NCBI RefSeq assembly: GCF_030272615.1
Contig: NC_081406.1
Coordinates: 481,513,900-481,577,899, forward strand
Direction: 5' to 3'
Length of the DNA: 64,000 nucleotides
From: Cryptomeria japonica
Taxonomy: Eukaryota > Streptophyta > Pinopsida > Cupressales > Cupressaceae
Positions 1 to 10,793 of the stretch are shown here, in pieces (position 1 is the stretch's first letter; each line of letters begins with the position of its first letter). A program made the translations under genes and the position numbers. The notes under the pieces are model-generated. The model was not told the origin of the DNA and did no database searches. It worked only from the letters and a program-made list of their open reading frames with translations.

Positions 1-1287
1 CTATTAAAACCCAATCTAGCCTCGGTAAGATTTTTGAGATTATCCAGGAATAACCCTTCTCCAGCACCCTCCTTATCCTTACTCAGACTATCCTTAGCTG
101 TCTCCTTCTCGAGTTCCTCATTCTTCTCCCTCTCAATATCCATTTTTTTTTCCTCATTAACCTTATCAACCTTCTTCGTCATTGGCTGGCTGTCGGCCTT
201 GCCTAAGCTAGCACTGTGAGTAGGACTATCTTGGTCAGACACGTCCTCAGCTTCACCTTCCTCTGCTCCAACGTCCTCATCCTTCCAGCTATTCTCACTT
301 CTAGACTCATCTGTTTCCATTTCACTGCCATCTTTTCCGGTATCCTCTATGTCAATCTTGTCCTCTTGGGTTTTCATCCCAGTAGCACTCTTGCTCTTTT
401 TACTCTGAATGGACTCTTCCTTGCTAGGTCCGCCTTCCTCCAGCTTTCTCTTTCCTTTCCCTGGAGAAGCAGACAATCTCTTGTTTTCCTGAATAGCAAG
501 GATTTTGCAGTGCTTATAAATGAGCAGAATGAGGCCACAATGAAGCACCGGGTTCGAAGGATTCTTGTTGTGTCTGTTGAGAGACCTCGACAAAGACCTG
601 AAGAGGTAGTAGGGCAGGGAAACCCTTTTCTCATGGTTGAAGTGATTTAATAGCACAAAATGATAAGTGTGGGCCCTAGTAAAACGACCTTCCACTATAA
701 TGTATTTCATGATAGCATTCAACACAGCCCCAAATTTTAATAACCCCCTGTGGCTTTACCTATTTTAGCCCTCCCCTTCTCCTTTCGCAGAAAAAGCTTA
801 ACCGCGTTATTGGAAACTTTAAGATCTCTAAACAAATGGAGACCTGAGTGGAGCATACCTATACAGTCGCAATGAGGCCCGCATCCAATTTGAACCTCAC
901 ACCATGGATTTTAAAAGACCCGTTACTCCAGTTTTCAATAATTTTGGAGACTACAAGATTAACCCTACCTTTATCGTAATCGACCAGCTTCTCCATAAAA
1001 TTCGTCAGGGACCCTTTTTCTAGCTTCGCCCATACTTTTGGCATTTCCTTCCATTTGGATATGTTATCTAGTTCCTCCCTCCTTAGATCCCTTCCCATAT
1101 TCAATTTCAAAATATCGCCTCTGTTCTTCTGCAGACTCAAAGCTTCCTTCTCGTTGTCTTTCAAAATTTTGAAAATATTAACCCACAAAGTGTGCAGAGG
1201 GTTAATATCTTTGATTACAATTCTGCCACTTTGCCAAGTAATCATAACCTTTCTATAAATGCATAAATTACTCATTTCAACTATCAT
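1..1287 (-). pseudogene. Broken retroelement-type ORF after LINE RNase H (partial)
   Basis: A minus-strand coding relic runs from the ATG at 1287 to the left edge in three frames. The first is open from 1287 to 859. A frameshift near 865 leads to a second frame (about 867-742), and a further shift near 745 leads to a third that stays open from about 745 to position 1 and continues beyond the window. The N-terminal part is basic and helical. A middle part carries the conserved-looking block IMKYIIVEGRF followed by LLNHFNHEKRVSLPYYLF. The C-terminal part is acidic and rich in K, E, S and D. I do not recognise a named domain; it resembles uncharacterised repeat-borne proteins of plant genomes. 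Its ATG overlaps the stop of the LINE RNase H frame (ATGATAGTTGA, 1287-1277), with no poly-A or terminal repeat between them. It may be a third ORF of the LINE or an older element the LINE abuts. Confidence 0.6.
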
Positions 1288-1798
1288 AATTTTGTGGTCC
1301 TTCTTTCCTCGTGAATCTATCCTTTCTTAGGAGATCTTTAATACTAAAATTAATATTATCTTTCCCATGCCAAATAGTTTGAACTTCGGAATTAACGCCT
1401 AGGTTCGCCAGGCCATCCGCAACCAAATTTTTTTCTCTAAAGGCATGTTCAATAATGATAACTTTAAAGCTAGCAATAATTTTTCTAGCTTTAAAAATTA
1501 TGTTTTCGATAGACCACGATGGCTCGGTTTCCCCCTTCAAGCACTTGATAATATTTAGTGAGTCTCCCTCCAGCCATAAGTTGTCATGATTTAGGTTCTT
1601 AGCAATAATCAAAGTATTCAGAGTTGTTGAAGCTTCTACATAATGACTGGTTTGACTACCCAGAGGACCAGCAACTGCCACTACGCAACTTCCAGCAAAA
1701 TTCCTGACAATGCCCCCATAGCCAGCTTTACCCGGATTCCCCTTTGACGCCCCATCAAAGTTGGTCTTTATCCATCCCTGAAGTGGAAAGCACCACAC
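1277..1798 (-). pseudogene. LINE ORF2 RNase H domain
   Basis: This 173-codon open stretch encodes a type I RNase H domain as found at the C terminus of many plant LINE ORF2 proteins. It would degrade the RNA strand of RNA-DNA hybrids. The four acidic positions can be picked out: D in KTNFDGASKGNPG, E in YVEASTTLNTL, D in LWLEGDSLNIIK and D in REKNLVADGLANLG. The segment is itself intact, but it is separated from the RT by stops, so no full ORF2 is made. Its stop codon overlaps the start of the next minus-strand frame. Confidence 0.9.
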
Positions 1799-2899
1799 CA
1801 GACCTTCCCTACCCTTCTCCTTACTGGATTTGGTAATAGAAAGGTTTCATCTATCATTAAAGTCTTCTTTAGCTGCTAAACCATGATCAGTACCATTAAG
1901 ACATTCAAATATACCTCTGTAGATTTTATCCACCACAACTTCATGGTTAGCACTTTTATCCTTGAAAATCCTATTGTTGCGCTCCTTCCAGATGTTCCAG
2001 ATGACATTAGGGAAAGTAAGTTTCCAAAGCTCCACAATCTTAGGGTTGGAATTAGGACAGTACCATTGCTGTCAGGACTCCCCTAGAGAGTTCAGGAAGA
2101 CCCAACTCAACTTCCACCTACTAAAAATAATTTTCCAAATTTTCTAGCTAAAAGTACACTGGTGGAGAATATGACAAGCAGACTCTTCTTCCTTACAACA
2201 AAGAGAACACCTGTTAGGAAAAACAAATCCTCGCTTTTGAAGGTTGTCCAAAGTCAACACCTTATTTTGGATAAAGATCAAAAAAAGATATTAACTTTAG
2301 GAATTAACTTCTTATTCCACACTTTAGCCCAAATAGGAATCTCTTCCAGAACTTTGTTGTGGATAGCTACAGCCGAAGACAGAATAATTCCCATCCGAGG
2401 TCTCCCTCCAAATCAAACTATCCTCTTTATTGTCCCTCAAAATTTTAGAAGAAAGCAAAATCTCAAGAAACTTTAATCCCGAACATTGCTAGCTAAACTC
2501 AATCCAATTCCCATTTCTCCAGTAGTCTCTAACCAAACCCCCATGCCTGTTTTTGAACCAATCTTTCCAATCATTAAGGATTGGAATTTCCTCCAAAGGT
2601 TTATCCAGAAGCCATCTGTCTTCCCAAAATCTTATACTTCTCCATTCCCCAATTTCCACATTCTTCTAGCAGCAACCCAACTTTTAGCCGATTGAACTGC
2701 ATTCCAAATTGCAGAACCTTCAACAGTAAAAGATTTATCCAGAAATTCTTCCTCAAAGGGTTGCATATGAAGATATTTCTTTTTCCAGATTAAATTCCAC
2801 TCTCTTTCCTCCCCTTTCATTCTTCGGATTTGTTTTGCTAATAAGGCATTACTCATAGAGCTAATATTCCTTAAACCCAACCCCCCAGAGGCCTTAGGA
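1799..2899 (-). pseudogene. LINE ORF2 connection and zf-RVT region
   Basis: This stretch between RT and RNase H is in several broken frames. At about 2150-2220 it reads RGFVFPNRCSLC followed by a Cys/His-rich segment (CKEEESACHILHQC), the pattern of the zinc-binding zf-RVT domain found after plant LINE RTs. Near 1847-2035 comes LTFPNVIWNIWKERNNRIF, the usual lead-in to the RNase H domain. No intact frame longer than about 80 codons remains. Confidence 0.75.
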
Positions 2900-4770
2900 G
2901 AACAGATTTTGTTTCAAGCTATAAGGGGAATTCTATTCTTGTCTTCCACTCCCGACCAAAGAAACTTTTTTTGGATTCTTTCAATTGCTTCCGCAAACTT
3001 TCTAGGGATTTTAAACAGACTAAGAGCATAAATAGGCAAGTTTTGGAGAGTAGCTCTAAGCAGCGTCACCTTGTCTGCTTGACTAAGGATAGCCCATTTC
3101 CAGCCTGCCAGTTTAGAGTCGAATTTGTCAACCAGCTTAATCCAGAAATTATCCGCAGGCTTAATACAAAGGGGAAGCCCCAAGTAAGTAGAGGGAACTT
3201 AGCAATTTTACATCCAAGAATTCTTTCAATCCTTAATTGTCTTTGAAAAGGGGTGTTGATGAAGAACAACGAGCTCTTATCCCAATTAATTTTTTGGCCA
3301 GAAGCAGATTCATAAATATCCATAACATTCTTCATATTTTTTGCTTCCCTAATAGTAGCTTCCCCCATTGTGATTGAATCATCAACAAACTGTTCATGAG
3401 TACAAGTAACATTGGACGAAGAAGGTTTCAGACCTTTGAGATTACCTTCTTCCACATTTTTAATAATAAATCTACCCAAACTTTCAGCTAAAATAGTAAA
3501 CAAGATAGGGGAGATGGAATCCCCCTATCTTAGACCTCTAGTGCTTTTGAAGAAACTGGAAGGAGATCCATTAACAATAACAGTAGAGGAGGAAGTTTCC
3601 ATCAATTGTGAGCAGAGCTGAATAACTTTTTCTCCAAATCCAAAGGCTTTCATAATCTTGAAAAGAAAATGTCAGTTCACTCTATCATAGGCTTTAGACA
3701 TATCTAACTTAAGAAAAAAGCCCTGATTTTTAGCAGTCATTAGAGAGTGAATATTTTCATGAACTGAAATAATGGGATCCAGAATCTGTCTACCAGGGAC
3801 AAAACCATTTTGCTGAGCTGAAATAATTCTGGGAAGAATATCCAGCAATCTAGAAGTAAGAACCTTAGACAAAATCTTGTAAACAAAATTACAAAGACTA
3901 ATAGGTATAAACTTATTAAGAGAGTCATCTCCTGAGATCTTAGGAATTAAAACAATGAAGGTCGCATTCAGATCTTTTAAAAGCCTTCTAGAACCAAAGA
4001 ATTATTTAACTCCTTTACAGATATCAGTCTCCACAATGTGCCAAAAGGATTGGAAAAAGAACATTGGAAAACCATCCGGACCAGGAGACTTATCTCCCTG
4101 AAAAGAAAACACTGCCTTTTTTATTTTCTGACTAGAAGGTATCCGAGAGAGATGTTTGTTGTCTTCCTCAGTCAAGGTGGAAGAGATAGCCTGCAAAAGG
4201 AGGTTTTGATTACTGACGTCTAGATCGTCCACTTCTCCCAGGAGGTTGCTAAAAAAATCCAGAGCTTCCTTTCTTATGTCATTTTCATTCGTTAAAATCC
4301 CCCTATTATAGGATAACCTGAAAATCCTGTTAACCGCCCTATGCTTAAGAGCAGTTAAGTGAAAAAACTGGTTTTTTTTATCACCTTCCTTCAAATACAA
4401 GGCTCTTGATCTTTGTCTCCAAAATGTCTCTTCATTAGAAATAATTGTGTGGTATTTAGACAACAAACCATTTTCAACAAATCTCAAATCTTCTGAAAGC
4501 CCATCCTCTTGGATTTTATCTTGGACTTCTTTAATTTCAGTCTTAATTTGGGCTTTACTTTTGAAGATATCACCAAATGTCTCTTTGTTCCAGATTTTGA
4601 TTTTGGCCTTTATAATATTGAGCTTTTTGGCTGTTCTAAATAAAGTCGTTCCCTCAACCTCAGAGCTCTACCAATCAGCAACACAAACTTCCAGAAACGG
4701 ATGGGATAACCACACTTTTTCAAATCTAAAAGGGAAATTTCTCTTTGCAGAAAAAGAATTGGCAGTAAAG
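2900..4770 (-). pseudogene. LINE ORF2 reverse transcriptase domain
   Basis: RT motifs follow in order across several frames: a fingers region with SPGPDGFPMFFF (near 4060-4100), QQNGFVPGRQI then LKLDMSKAYDRVN (near 3672-3830), a GLR-GDSISPILF block, and the catalytic FVDDS box (about 3378-3389, the YADD position of other LINEs). The two catalytic aspartates are kept. Stops at about 4002, 3672 and 3520, plus frameshifts, make it a pseudogene. The domain copies LINE RNA at the nicked target. The thumb region continues to about 2914. Confidence 0.88.
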
Positions 4771-5456
4771 GAGATAGGGAAATGATCAGATCCAATCTTA
4801 ATAATAGACGCCAAAGAACAACTATACTTAGATAACCACTAAGGAGAAATCAAGGTTCTATCTAACCTTACTTGACTAAGATCAACTCCAATTCTTCTAT
4901 TAGTCCAGGTATAGTTGATCCCTTGGAGATCCACATCCATAAGAGCTTGATCATTGATAAAGTCCATAAGAACTTGTTTACCATCAAGCTGCAAGGGAAG
5001 GCCTCACATCTTCTCATCCTCTTTAAGCGGTGTATTGAAATCTCCCATTATCATCCAGCTTTTATTAGCAAAATTTAATCTGTCTTCTGCAAGGCTTCTC
5101 CAATATTTAAATCTCTCAGCTTTGGTGTTAAGCACATAAACATTAGTGATAACCCAAACAAAGTTATCTCTAATATGTTCGAGCAACACAGAAGACCTAT
5201 TGATTTCTGAAATGATTTCCTTACTTTTAATAGTTTTTTGGTTCCAAAAAATCGTTGTTCCTCGAGAGGCACCCTCCGAACTAGTTCCTATTACTCCATT
5301 ATTTTTAAATATTATGATCCTTTCCACTTTATCCTTACACATCTTAGTTTCCTGAATAAGGACCACATCTGGTTTATGATCTCTTATAATATTACATAAC
5401 ACATCCTGCTTATGAGGGGCATTCAACCCTCTTATATTCCAAGAAATTATCTCCAT
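4770..5456 (-). pseudogene. LINE ORF2 endonuclease domain
   Basis: This is an APE-type endonuclease, which nicks target DNA to prime reverse transcription. It starts at the ATG at 5456 with MEIISWNIRGLN and shows the metal-binding QETKM and the MGDFN block. A frameshift just after residue 150 (near 5004) interrupts it. The catalytic SDH motif survives further on, within IGSDHFPISF, at about 4780-4795. The order and spacing match plant LINEs. The broken frame shows this copy is inactive. Confidence 0.88.
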
Positions 5457-5557
5457 ACTTTAACCGGAGATAAAGCTGACTCGATGGAGCTCTATGTTCC
5501 ATCAGCACGGTTCTTCCAACTTTCCTGTTCCCTTTGATTTTTTAGAGAAGGTCTCCC

Positions 5558-7065
5558 CTATTTTTTGTTGTGCCTTCCAACATTTGCATTTTTCTTATTC
5601 TTGCTTTTAGTTGAGATACCTCCATTGGGTCCTTCCTTTTTCGATTTCCCTTCTTTAGTGCTGAGAATCCTAAGATTTCCCTCCAGGGCCACCATTTCCA
5701 CACTATTAGATGGGGTTTTGCATTGAAACGGCTTAGGGCTTCCATTGGTTAATAACAAAAGAGGCTCAAAATCCGAAATTTTATAGTCTTGCGCTTCATT
5801 AAAGTCTTCCCCGTTTGCTTTTGTATTAGATGAAGCAGAAGCATCATCATTGGAACTCTCCTCTACTTTATCCTAACTGACAGGCCCTCCCTTCTGGGCC
5901 TCTGAATCATGTTTTTGCGCATTTGCCTCTATCCTTTGCTCTTCTTCTTTGGTACTTTCTATTTGATTATTAGAGCAGGCACAAACAGGTTTTTCATTAC
6001 TACTATTCGCATCCTTCTTATCCTCATTTTCCAGCTCAATCACTTCCTTATCAGGAACACGCTCTACTGGTGGGTCTTCTCTCTTATCTTTCGTTTTACA
6101 TTTTTGTTTCAAACTGTTGTCACTCTTGCTATTCTTACTCTTCTTAAGCGGACAAGATTTTGCCCAATGACCCGACTTTTTGCAATGAAAACAAGCAAAC
6201 GGGAGCGATTCATATTCAAATATTCAATCACTTGGGTCCATTTCCCCAATTTAAATATAATCTCTATAGATTGAGGCATATCCATCATTTGATTAACATT
6301 AACACAGATACGAGCAAAAACCAACCTTGATTTAGCAGCAGTCATAAGATTGATCGAGAGAAGTTCTCCAAAAGAACTCGCTATCCCCTTGAAGACTTCC
6401 TCATTCCAAAACTCCAGTGGGAGGCCCGGGAGACGCGTTCTCACAAGTGCCGACACAAAAAAGGACTCGTCAAGAGAAAGGTTTGGAACCCATTTCTGTA
6501 AAGCCAAAGTTGACTTACCGAACATCCATGGTCCTTCACATAGAGCTTTATCCATATCTTCTTCAGAATTAAAAGAAAAAGAAGAAAAACCTCTAGGCAA
6601 AGCTGCCACATCCACTTGACCCTTGAGAACCCATTTCCTCCTTATAAAATTCCTAACAACGTCAATATTAGGCCTAAAACCAACAAACCTTCCAACTAAG
6701 GTCATGGCTAATCCAGAGATAGTGAGATCAACCAGCTTATCCGGAACAGAAATAGCGACAACTTTTGTCGCAAGATCGGATACATTTTTAACTTCCAGTA
6801 GCCCTGATTTTACCAACGGCTTCACTCCAAAAAGCCAAGACCATTTTTTTTCCTTACCTCTATCATGTGAGTCCCCGATTTTGGAATCTTTGTCTTCCAC
6901 CAATTTGACTGTCTCCTTGTCCCCTTCAGTACCCTGAGATGACTGGAAACCAGCCTGATTACCAGTTCCACCCACAAAAAGACTGCCATCCCCAGAAAAT
7001 CTGCCATTCCCAGATTTGAAATTTGAAATTCCTGCTCGCCGCTCTCCTTGCCGCTCCGCTCCCAT
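5558..7065 (-). pseudogene. LINE ORF1 (DUF4283-like plus CCHC knuckle)
   Basis: This is the nucleic-acid-binding ORF1 of the LINE. The first 318-codon frame (7065-6109) has a polar glycine-rich start and a DUF4283-like domain at about residues 95-245, with the GPWMFGKSTLALQKW block typical of the family. A one-base shift near 6210-6220 moves the reading into the frame that carries the zinc knuckle CFHCKKSGHWAKSC (C-X2-C-X4-H-X4-C, about 6153-6194). The tail is a long K/E/S/N-rich linker. It is interrupted by a TAG near 5870 but continues in frame to a stop near 5558. The ORF ends about 100 bases before the endonuclease ATG at 5456. Confidence 0.85.
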
Positions 7066-7110
7066 TGATGTGGTTTGCTCAGCAACTTTTTACATCTTTT
7101 TTTTTACATT

Positions 7111-9021
7111 GAAATGTTGCACAAATGCATTAGCTGATTTTGCATGAGCATATTGAACCACGACACATTGGCTTCTCAAACACACCTTTACTCGAGTGCA
7201 TATTTTTGTTAATTTTGCAAGTAGCCTATAATCATACATATAATCCAAACACGTAGCATTTAAAGAACATAATTAGTCAATAGGGTCCCCCTTACCACCA
7301 TACATTTCAAATTTGATGACCACAAAACCCAGTAGGAAAAGATATCCTCAAATATCTTAAAAGAGTTAATTATGCTTTATTTCACGTGTGATATCCTTCT
7401 TAGTGTTTAGATGAAATGTGAGAACAAGAATCTACGCAAGGATTGGTTGCAATGGGACTAATGATGGATGACAAGTGAACATGGCAGAAGTAACACACGG
7501 GAAGGTGGGTGAATGGATGTATTATTAGGAGAGCATGATGAATTTGTCTTTTGATCTATATACCCCGAAGCGCTTCCAATCCATGTGATTTTGTCATTAG
7601 CATGTTGTCAACGTCATACACTAAAAATCAGAATTACCATTACTATCAATAAAAGCAAAGTTCAATCTAACTCGAATGAGCAATATCATGCCTATCCATA
7701 GTGGCAGTATGGGCATCATATTGAACGATTCCTCATTAGGATAAATATAGCATTCAAATTTTAGACAGTAGACGTGTCAACTTCATTCATGCTCACTGTT
7801 GCAAAACTCGTACTAGAGTGCTATATCCAAAGCAGATATGCCTCTAATCCTTATATAGTAGTTGGATGACATTGTTAGTGCAATTCTAACCTTCTTTGCT
7901 ACAACTTCTTCCTCCCTATCCTAATCATGATGCAAGGATGAAGTATAGACTTCCTTGAACCTAAATCAAGCCCCATGTTTGTTTTTTCAAAAAATTGTAT
8001 GATAAAAATTCAAGTACACACAAGATAGAAGATGCATAATGTATAAATTACTAATTTTAATCCATGTTTGCTTTTATCTAAATGCTATTAGGTTGCTATT
8101 ATGATCGAATTTTTAAAAATTAGATCGGCTCAGACAAAGTGAACCTTAAAATGGGGTAAAGTACTAAATTATGAGTTTGGTCTGAACCAAGGGTTAAGTC
8201 AGTTAAAAGAATGGAACAGGGCTGAGTTCACTAGAATTTCTCAAAATAAACACCAGAATGCTACAATTTCTTCCTTCCTACCCTAATCATGATGCAAGGA
8301 TTGATGTATTAGACTTCCTTAGCCTAAATCAAGCCCCTTGTTTGTTATTTCCACAATTTGTATGAAAAGAGTTCAAGTATACACAAGATGTAAGATGCAA
8401 GATGCATAAATTACTAAAGTTAATCCAAGGTTGCTCTTAGCTAAATGCAATGCTCTTATGATTGGATTTTTGAATTAATCTCACCTAAAGAAAAGTGAAT
8501 TGAAACCAGACATTAAATCAGACAAGAAGATGGAACAAGGCTGAGTTTGCAAGAATCTCTCAATATAAACACCAGAATGACACTTTAAACAAGGCTAAAG
8601 TGAGTGCAAAATAAGTGGGGAAAGGTGAAGTATGCATGTTTCTCCTTTACAGCCATATAATCTTTATCTACCCCTTATTATTTTGTAGTTTGACTTGTGT
8701 ATAGTAACTCGTCAAACCAACAACCACCTCTCACCAATTCTTACACATAAGGAAGAAAGTAACAGATCTAATCTCAAAACTTTCACCTCATTAGAGTAAT
8801 GCAGAATGATTCCCCTTGTCTCACTTATTTGAATGTAGGATAATTGCAACTAATGTGGTTTATGCTCAAAATTCTCACTGTTCAAACTCTCGTTTGTTTT
8901 TAGAGTAATATATCTACAAGTTAAATCGCTAGTTGAGCATTTTGTTAGGCTTGGCGCCAGACTGCCGATTTTCTCGGTCTTTTTTAATTTGACCTCAATG
9001 CCTTATGGACTCTCTTCTAAG
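7111..9021. other. Gene-free AT-rich stretch downstream of MED20 and LINE
   Basis: No protein family, LTR boundary or RNA gene is recognised here. Apart from the tandem duplication at 7899-8583 the sequence is unique-looking and AT-rich. The part nearest MED20 may hold its 3' untranslated region and end signals. Confidence 0.5.
7899..8583. repeat. Two-copy tandem duplication, period about 350 bp
   Basis: The segment beginning GCTACAACTTCTTCC near 7899 recurs, diverged, from about 8260 (GCTACAATTTCTTCC). Both copies share the string ATCATGATGCAAGGAT, the phrase CCTAAATCAAGCCCC and, at their ends, ATAAACACCAGAATG. Small indels separate the copies, so the duplication is not recent. No coding potential is seen. 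Confidence 0.75.
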
Positions 9022-9027
9022 TTTATT
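9022..9027 (-). promoter_or_regulatory. Possible poly(A) signal AATAAA for MED20
   Basis: AATAAA on the minus strand lies about 260 bases past the MED20 stop codon, a plausible distance for a plant 3' end. The hexamer is common by chance in AT-rich DNA, so this is only a candidate. Confidence 0.3.
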
Positions 9028-9289
9028 GTACATATATTTGGTATGTTCTCATCTAAAGCATATTAACATTAAAAAAAAATACAGCTCCAAGGAACTAGCG
9101 TTAAATAAGAAGTTACAAAGAATAATCTATTATTGTTGGGAAGATACAGTTTCCAATGGCAAAGGATGGAAGATAAAATTACTCTTGGAGTAGAACGGTA
9201 GAATTTAAATTAACAACAATCAGTTGATTTCAAAAGAATTTAACACATTTTTATAATGCAAACAAGCTAATCTTGAATCAAACAAAAAA

Positions 9290-9511
9290 TCAATTTCGTG
9301 TAGACATTGCTTGAGCCATAGCACTACTGTATAGCACAGCTGTATGTTGCCAGCTATAATGATCTGAAAGATGATAATCAGCGAAGTTTGGATCTATGTT
9401 AAAAATGTGTCCAGATGGAGTCTTTGATGAAAGTAACTCTTGCCAAATCTCAAAAAATTCGTCCATAAGGGCACGAGTCTTTTCTAAGGAAGATACTGGT
9501 AGGTATTCAAC
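9290..9511 (-). CDS. MED20: Mediator subunit 20, last coding exon
   Basis: The exon holds 73 codons and the stop TGA. It begins right after a TTTCAG acceptor and reads VEYLPVSSLEKTRALMDEFF, then conserved blocks around NIDPNFADYHLSDHYSWQHT and ends MSTRN. This matches the C-terminal part of plant MED20, a head-module subunit of the Mediator complex that bridges transcription factors and RNA polymerase II in the nucleus. The reading frame upstream of the AG is intron sequence, so a start codon proposed just before the exon (near 9520) is not real. It joins in frame to the exon at 9681-9764. No lesion is visible, so the gene looks intact here. Confidence 0.95.
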   Translation of the reverse strand, partial: VEYLPVSSLEKTRALMDEFFEIWQELLSSKTPSGHIFNIDPNFADYHLSDHYSWQHTAVLYSSAMAQAMSTRN

Positions 9512-9680
9512 CTGAAACACAAGTCAATTTATTTAGATCTGGTACAACTTCTGTAGCAAAGTCAAAAAAGCATCCAACCAAATTAGCATTTGCAACATGT
9601 TGGCATTATTTCAGATTGCAATGCCTATGTGATAATTTCAATAGTCCAAAAACAGATGAAAAAACAATATTCACAATGAC
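9512..9680 (-). other. MED20: MED20 short intron (169 bp)
   Basis: The donor is GAG/GTCATT (exon ends at 9681) and the acceptor TTTCAG/GTTGAA (exon starts at 9511). Removing it joins VVME to VEYLP, as expected for MED20. A second GT six bases further (GTGAAT) would add two residues in frame, so minor alternative splicing is possible. Confidence 0.85.
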
Positions 9681-9764
9681 CTCCATGACAACTGCCTTCA
9701 GAGTTTCACTTTGAGATACTTTGAACACTTTTAGTTGAAAATCTCCAAATTTGTATTGAAAACC
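9681..9764 (-). CDS. MED20: Mediator subunit 20, internal 84-nt exon
   Basis: The exon has exactly 28 codons and reads GFQYKFGDFQLKVFKVSQSE, then TLKAVVME. This is the strand-rich FQYxxGDFQL block of plant MED20. The acceptor is a good pyrimidine tract with CAG (TTTCTTTCAG/GGTTTT), and both flanking introns are phase 0. The exon is too short to show up as an open frame and was found by homology to the family. Its upstream partner exon lies about 54 kb away at the right edge of the window. Downstream it splices to 9511-9290. No mutation is seen. Confidence 0.93.
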
Positions 9765-10571
9765 CTGAAAGAAAGATCAAAGTCTAATGTTATTGCATGC
9801 AATTCACCGAAAATGTTTCAAATTAAATGAACTTTCCTATCAGTAACACTCAATAGTTTCCATACTAGTTACTTTACAAATATTAATCAGCAGAGGTAGT
9901 TTCCAACAACAATGTTGAAGAATCTGCTTATGAAATTTGCAAAGCTATTTTGATTTATTACTGATACTGCATCTTTTCCAGTTAATGCAGATAGCAAAAT
10001 ACACTTGGCTGCAACATGAAAGTTAATCACACAATTATTCTGTCTCACCACGAGGTAGAAGAGAGAACAGGGTTCTACAGGGCAACTGAAACAAGATTCT
10101 TACTGAGGCCACAAATGAAACTAACAATTATCTTAACGTCATCAAGAGAATGATGGAAATAATGTGATAAATAGTCAGCTTAAATAATAAGATGTAAGGG
10201 AAAATTAGTTGTATCTGAATGGTAGCTTTAATCACCAGATTCACCACTATACAAGACCACCTTCAACAAATTAATAACCAGTTCTTCCTCCAAAATTAAT
10301 GCACAGCATTGACAATGACTCGTCTATTAGCTTAGACAGATGCTAGTCAACAGAAGTTACAGAAAACTGCAATTATGCTGAGTAGATAGGAAACTTAGGT
10401 AGTTTTTTGTTTTCTACTCACATCGTCCAGTTTGTATAAGATGTTTTCAAACTCAAGAATATACAGAACATACCATAAATGACTTCACCAGAAAGGATAA
10501 AGTCACCAAATGATTTTCAAGTATACATATGGAAAATCACAGTAACCTCTATAACTCTGAATCAGAAGCAT
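9765..10571. other. Intron stretch next to MED20 exon, no element recognised
   Basis: This is AT-rich sequence between the splice acceptor and the left target-site duplication of copia A. I see no coding remnant, terminal repeat or RNA gene. Confidence 0.5.
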
Positions 10572-10793
10572 CCGTATGTTGAAATTATAGCTAAGTTCGG
10601 ATTACATGTAATTATAGCTTGTTATGAATATGTTTGTAACTTATGTTGGCTGCCTTCCTTGATTGATTCTTATATTATGCAATCTTCATGAGACTTGATT
10701 ACCACAATTTTATATTAAAAATCAAGAGGGAGTTCCATATGGAAGTTTTTGAGAAAATATGAAGCTAGATGTGTAGCTCATAGTTAGAAGGAA

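Larger units (their letters stand above)
1277..7110 (-). mobile_element. Degenerate plant LINE (non-LTR retrotransposon)
   Basis: The minus strand carries, in the order expected for a plant LINE, ORF1 with a DUF4283-like domain and a CCHC knuckle, then APE-type endonuclease, reverse transcriptase, zf-RVT and an RNase H domain. LINEs copy RNA into DNA at a nicked target. Every domain is recognisable, but frameshifts and in-frame stops break both ORFs, so this copy cannot be autonomous. The 5' end is placed near 7110, a little upstream of the ORF1 ATG at 7065. The 3' end is uncertain because no poly-T tract (poly-A on this strand) follows the RNase H frame. No target-site duplication could be established. 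The element lies downstream of MED20, in the same orientation. Confidence 0.9.

Noticed and set aside
6350-6937. Open frames on the plus strand over LINE ORF1
   Set aside because: They are antisense shadows of the DUF4283-type coding sequence.
9290-9520. Short stand-alone gene starting at 9520
   Set aside because: The first codons are the intron end TTTCAG; the frame is the last exon of MED20 and starts at 9511.
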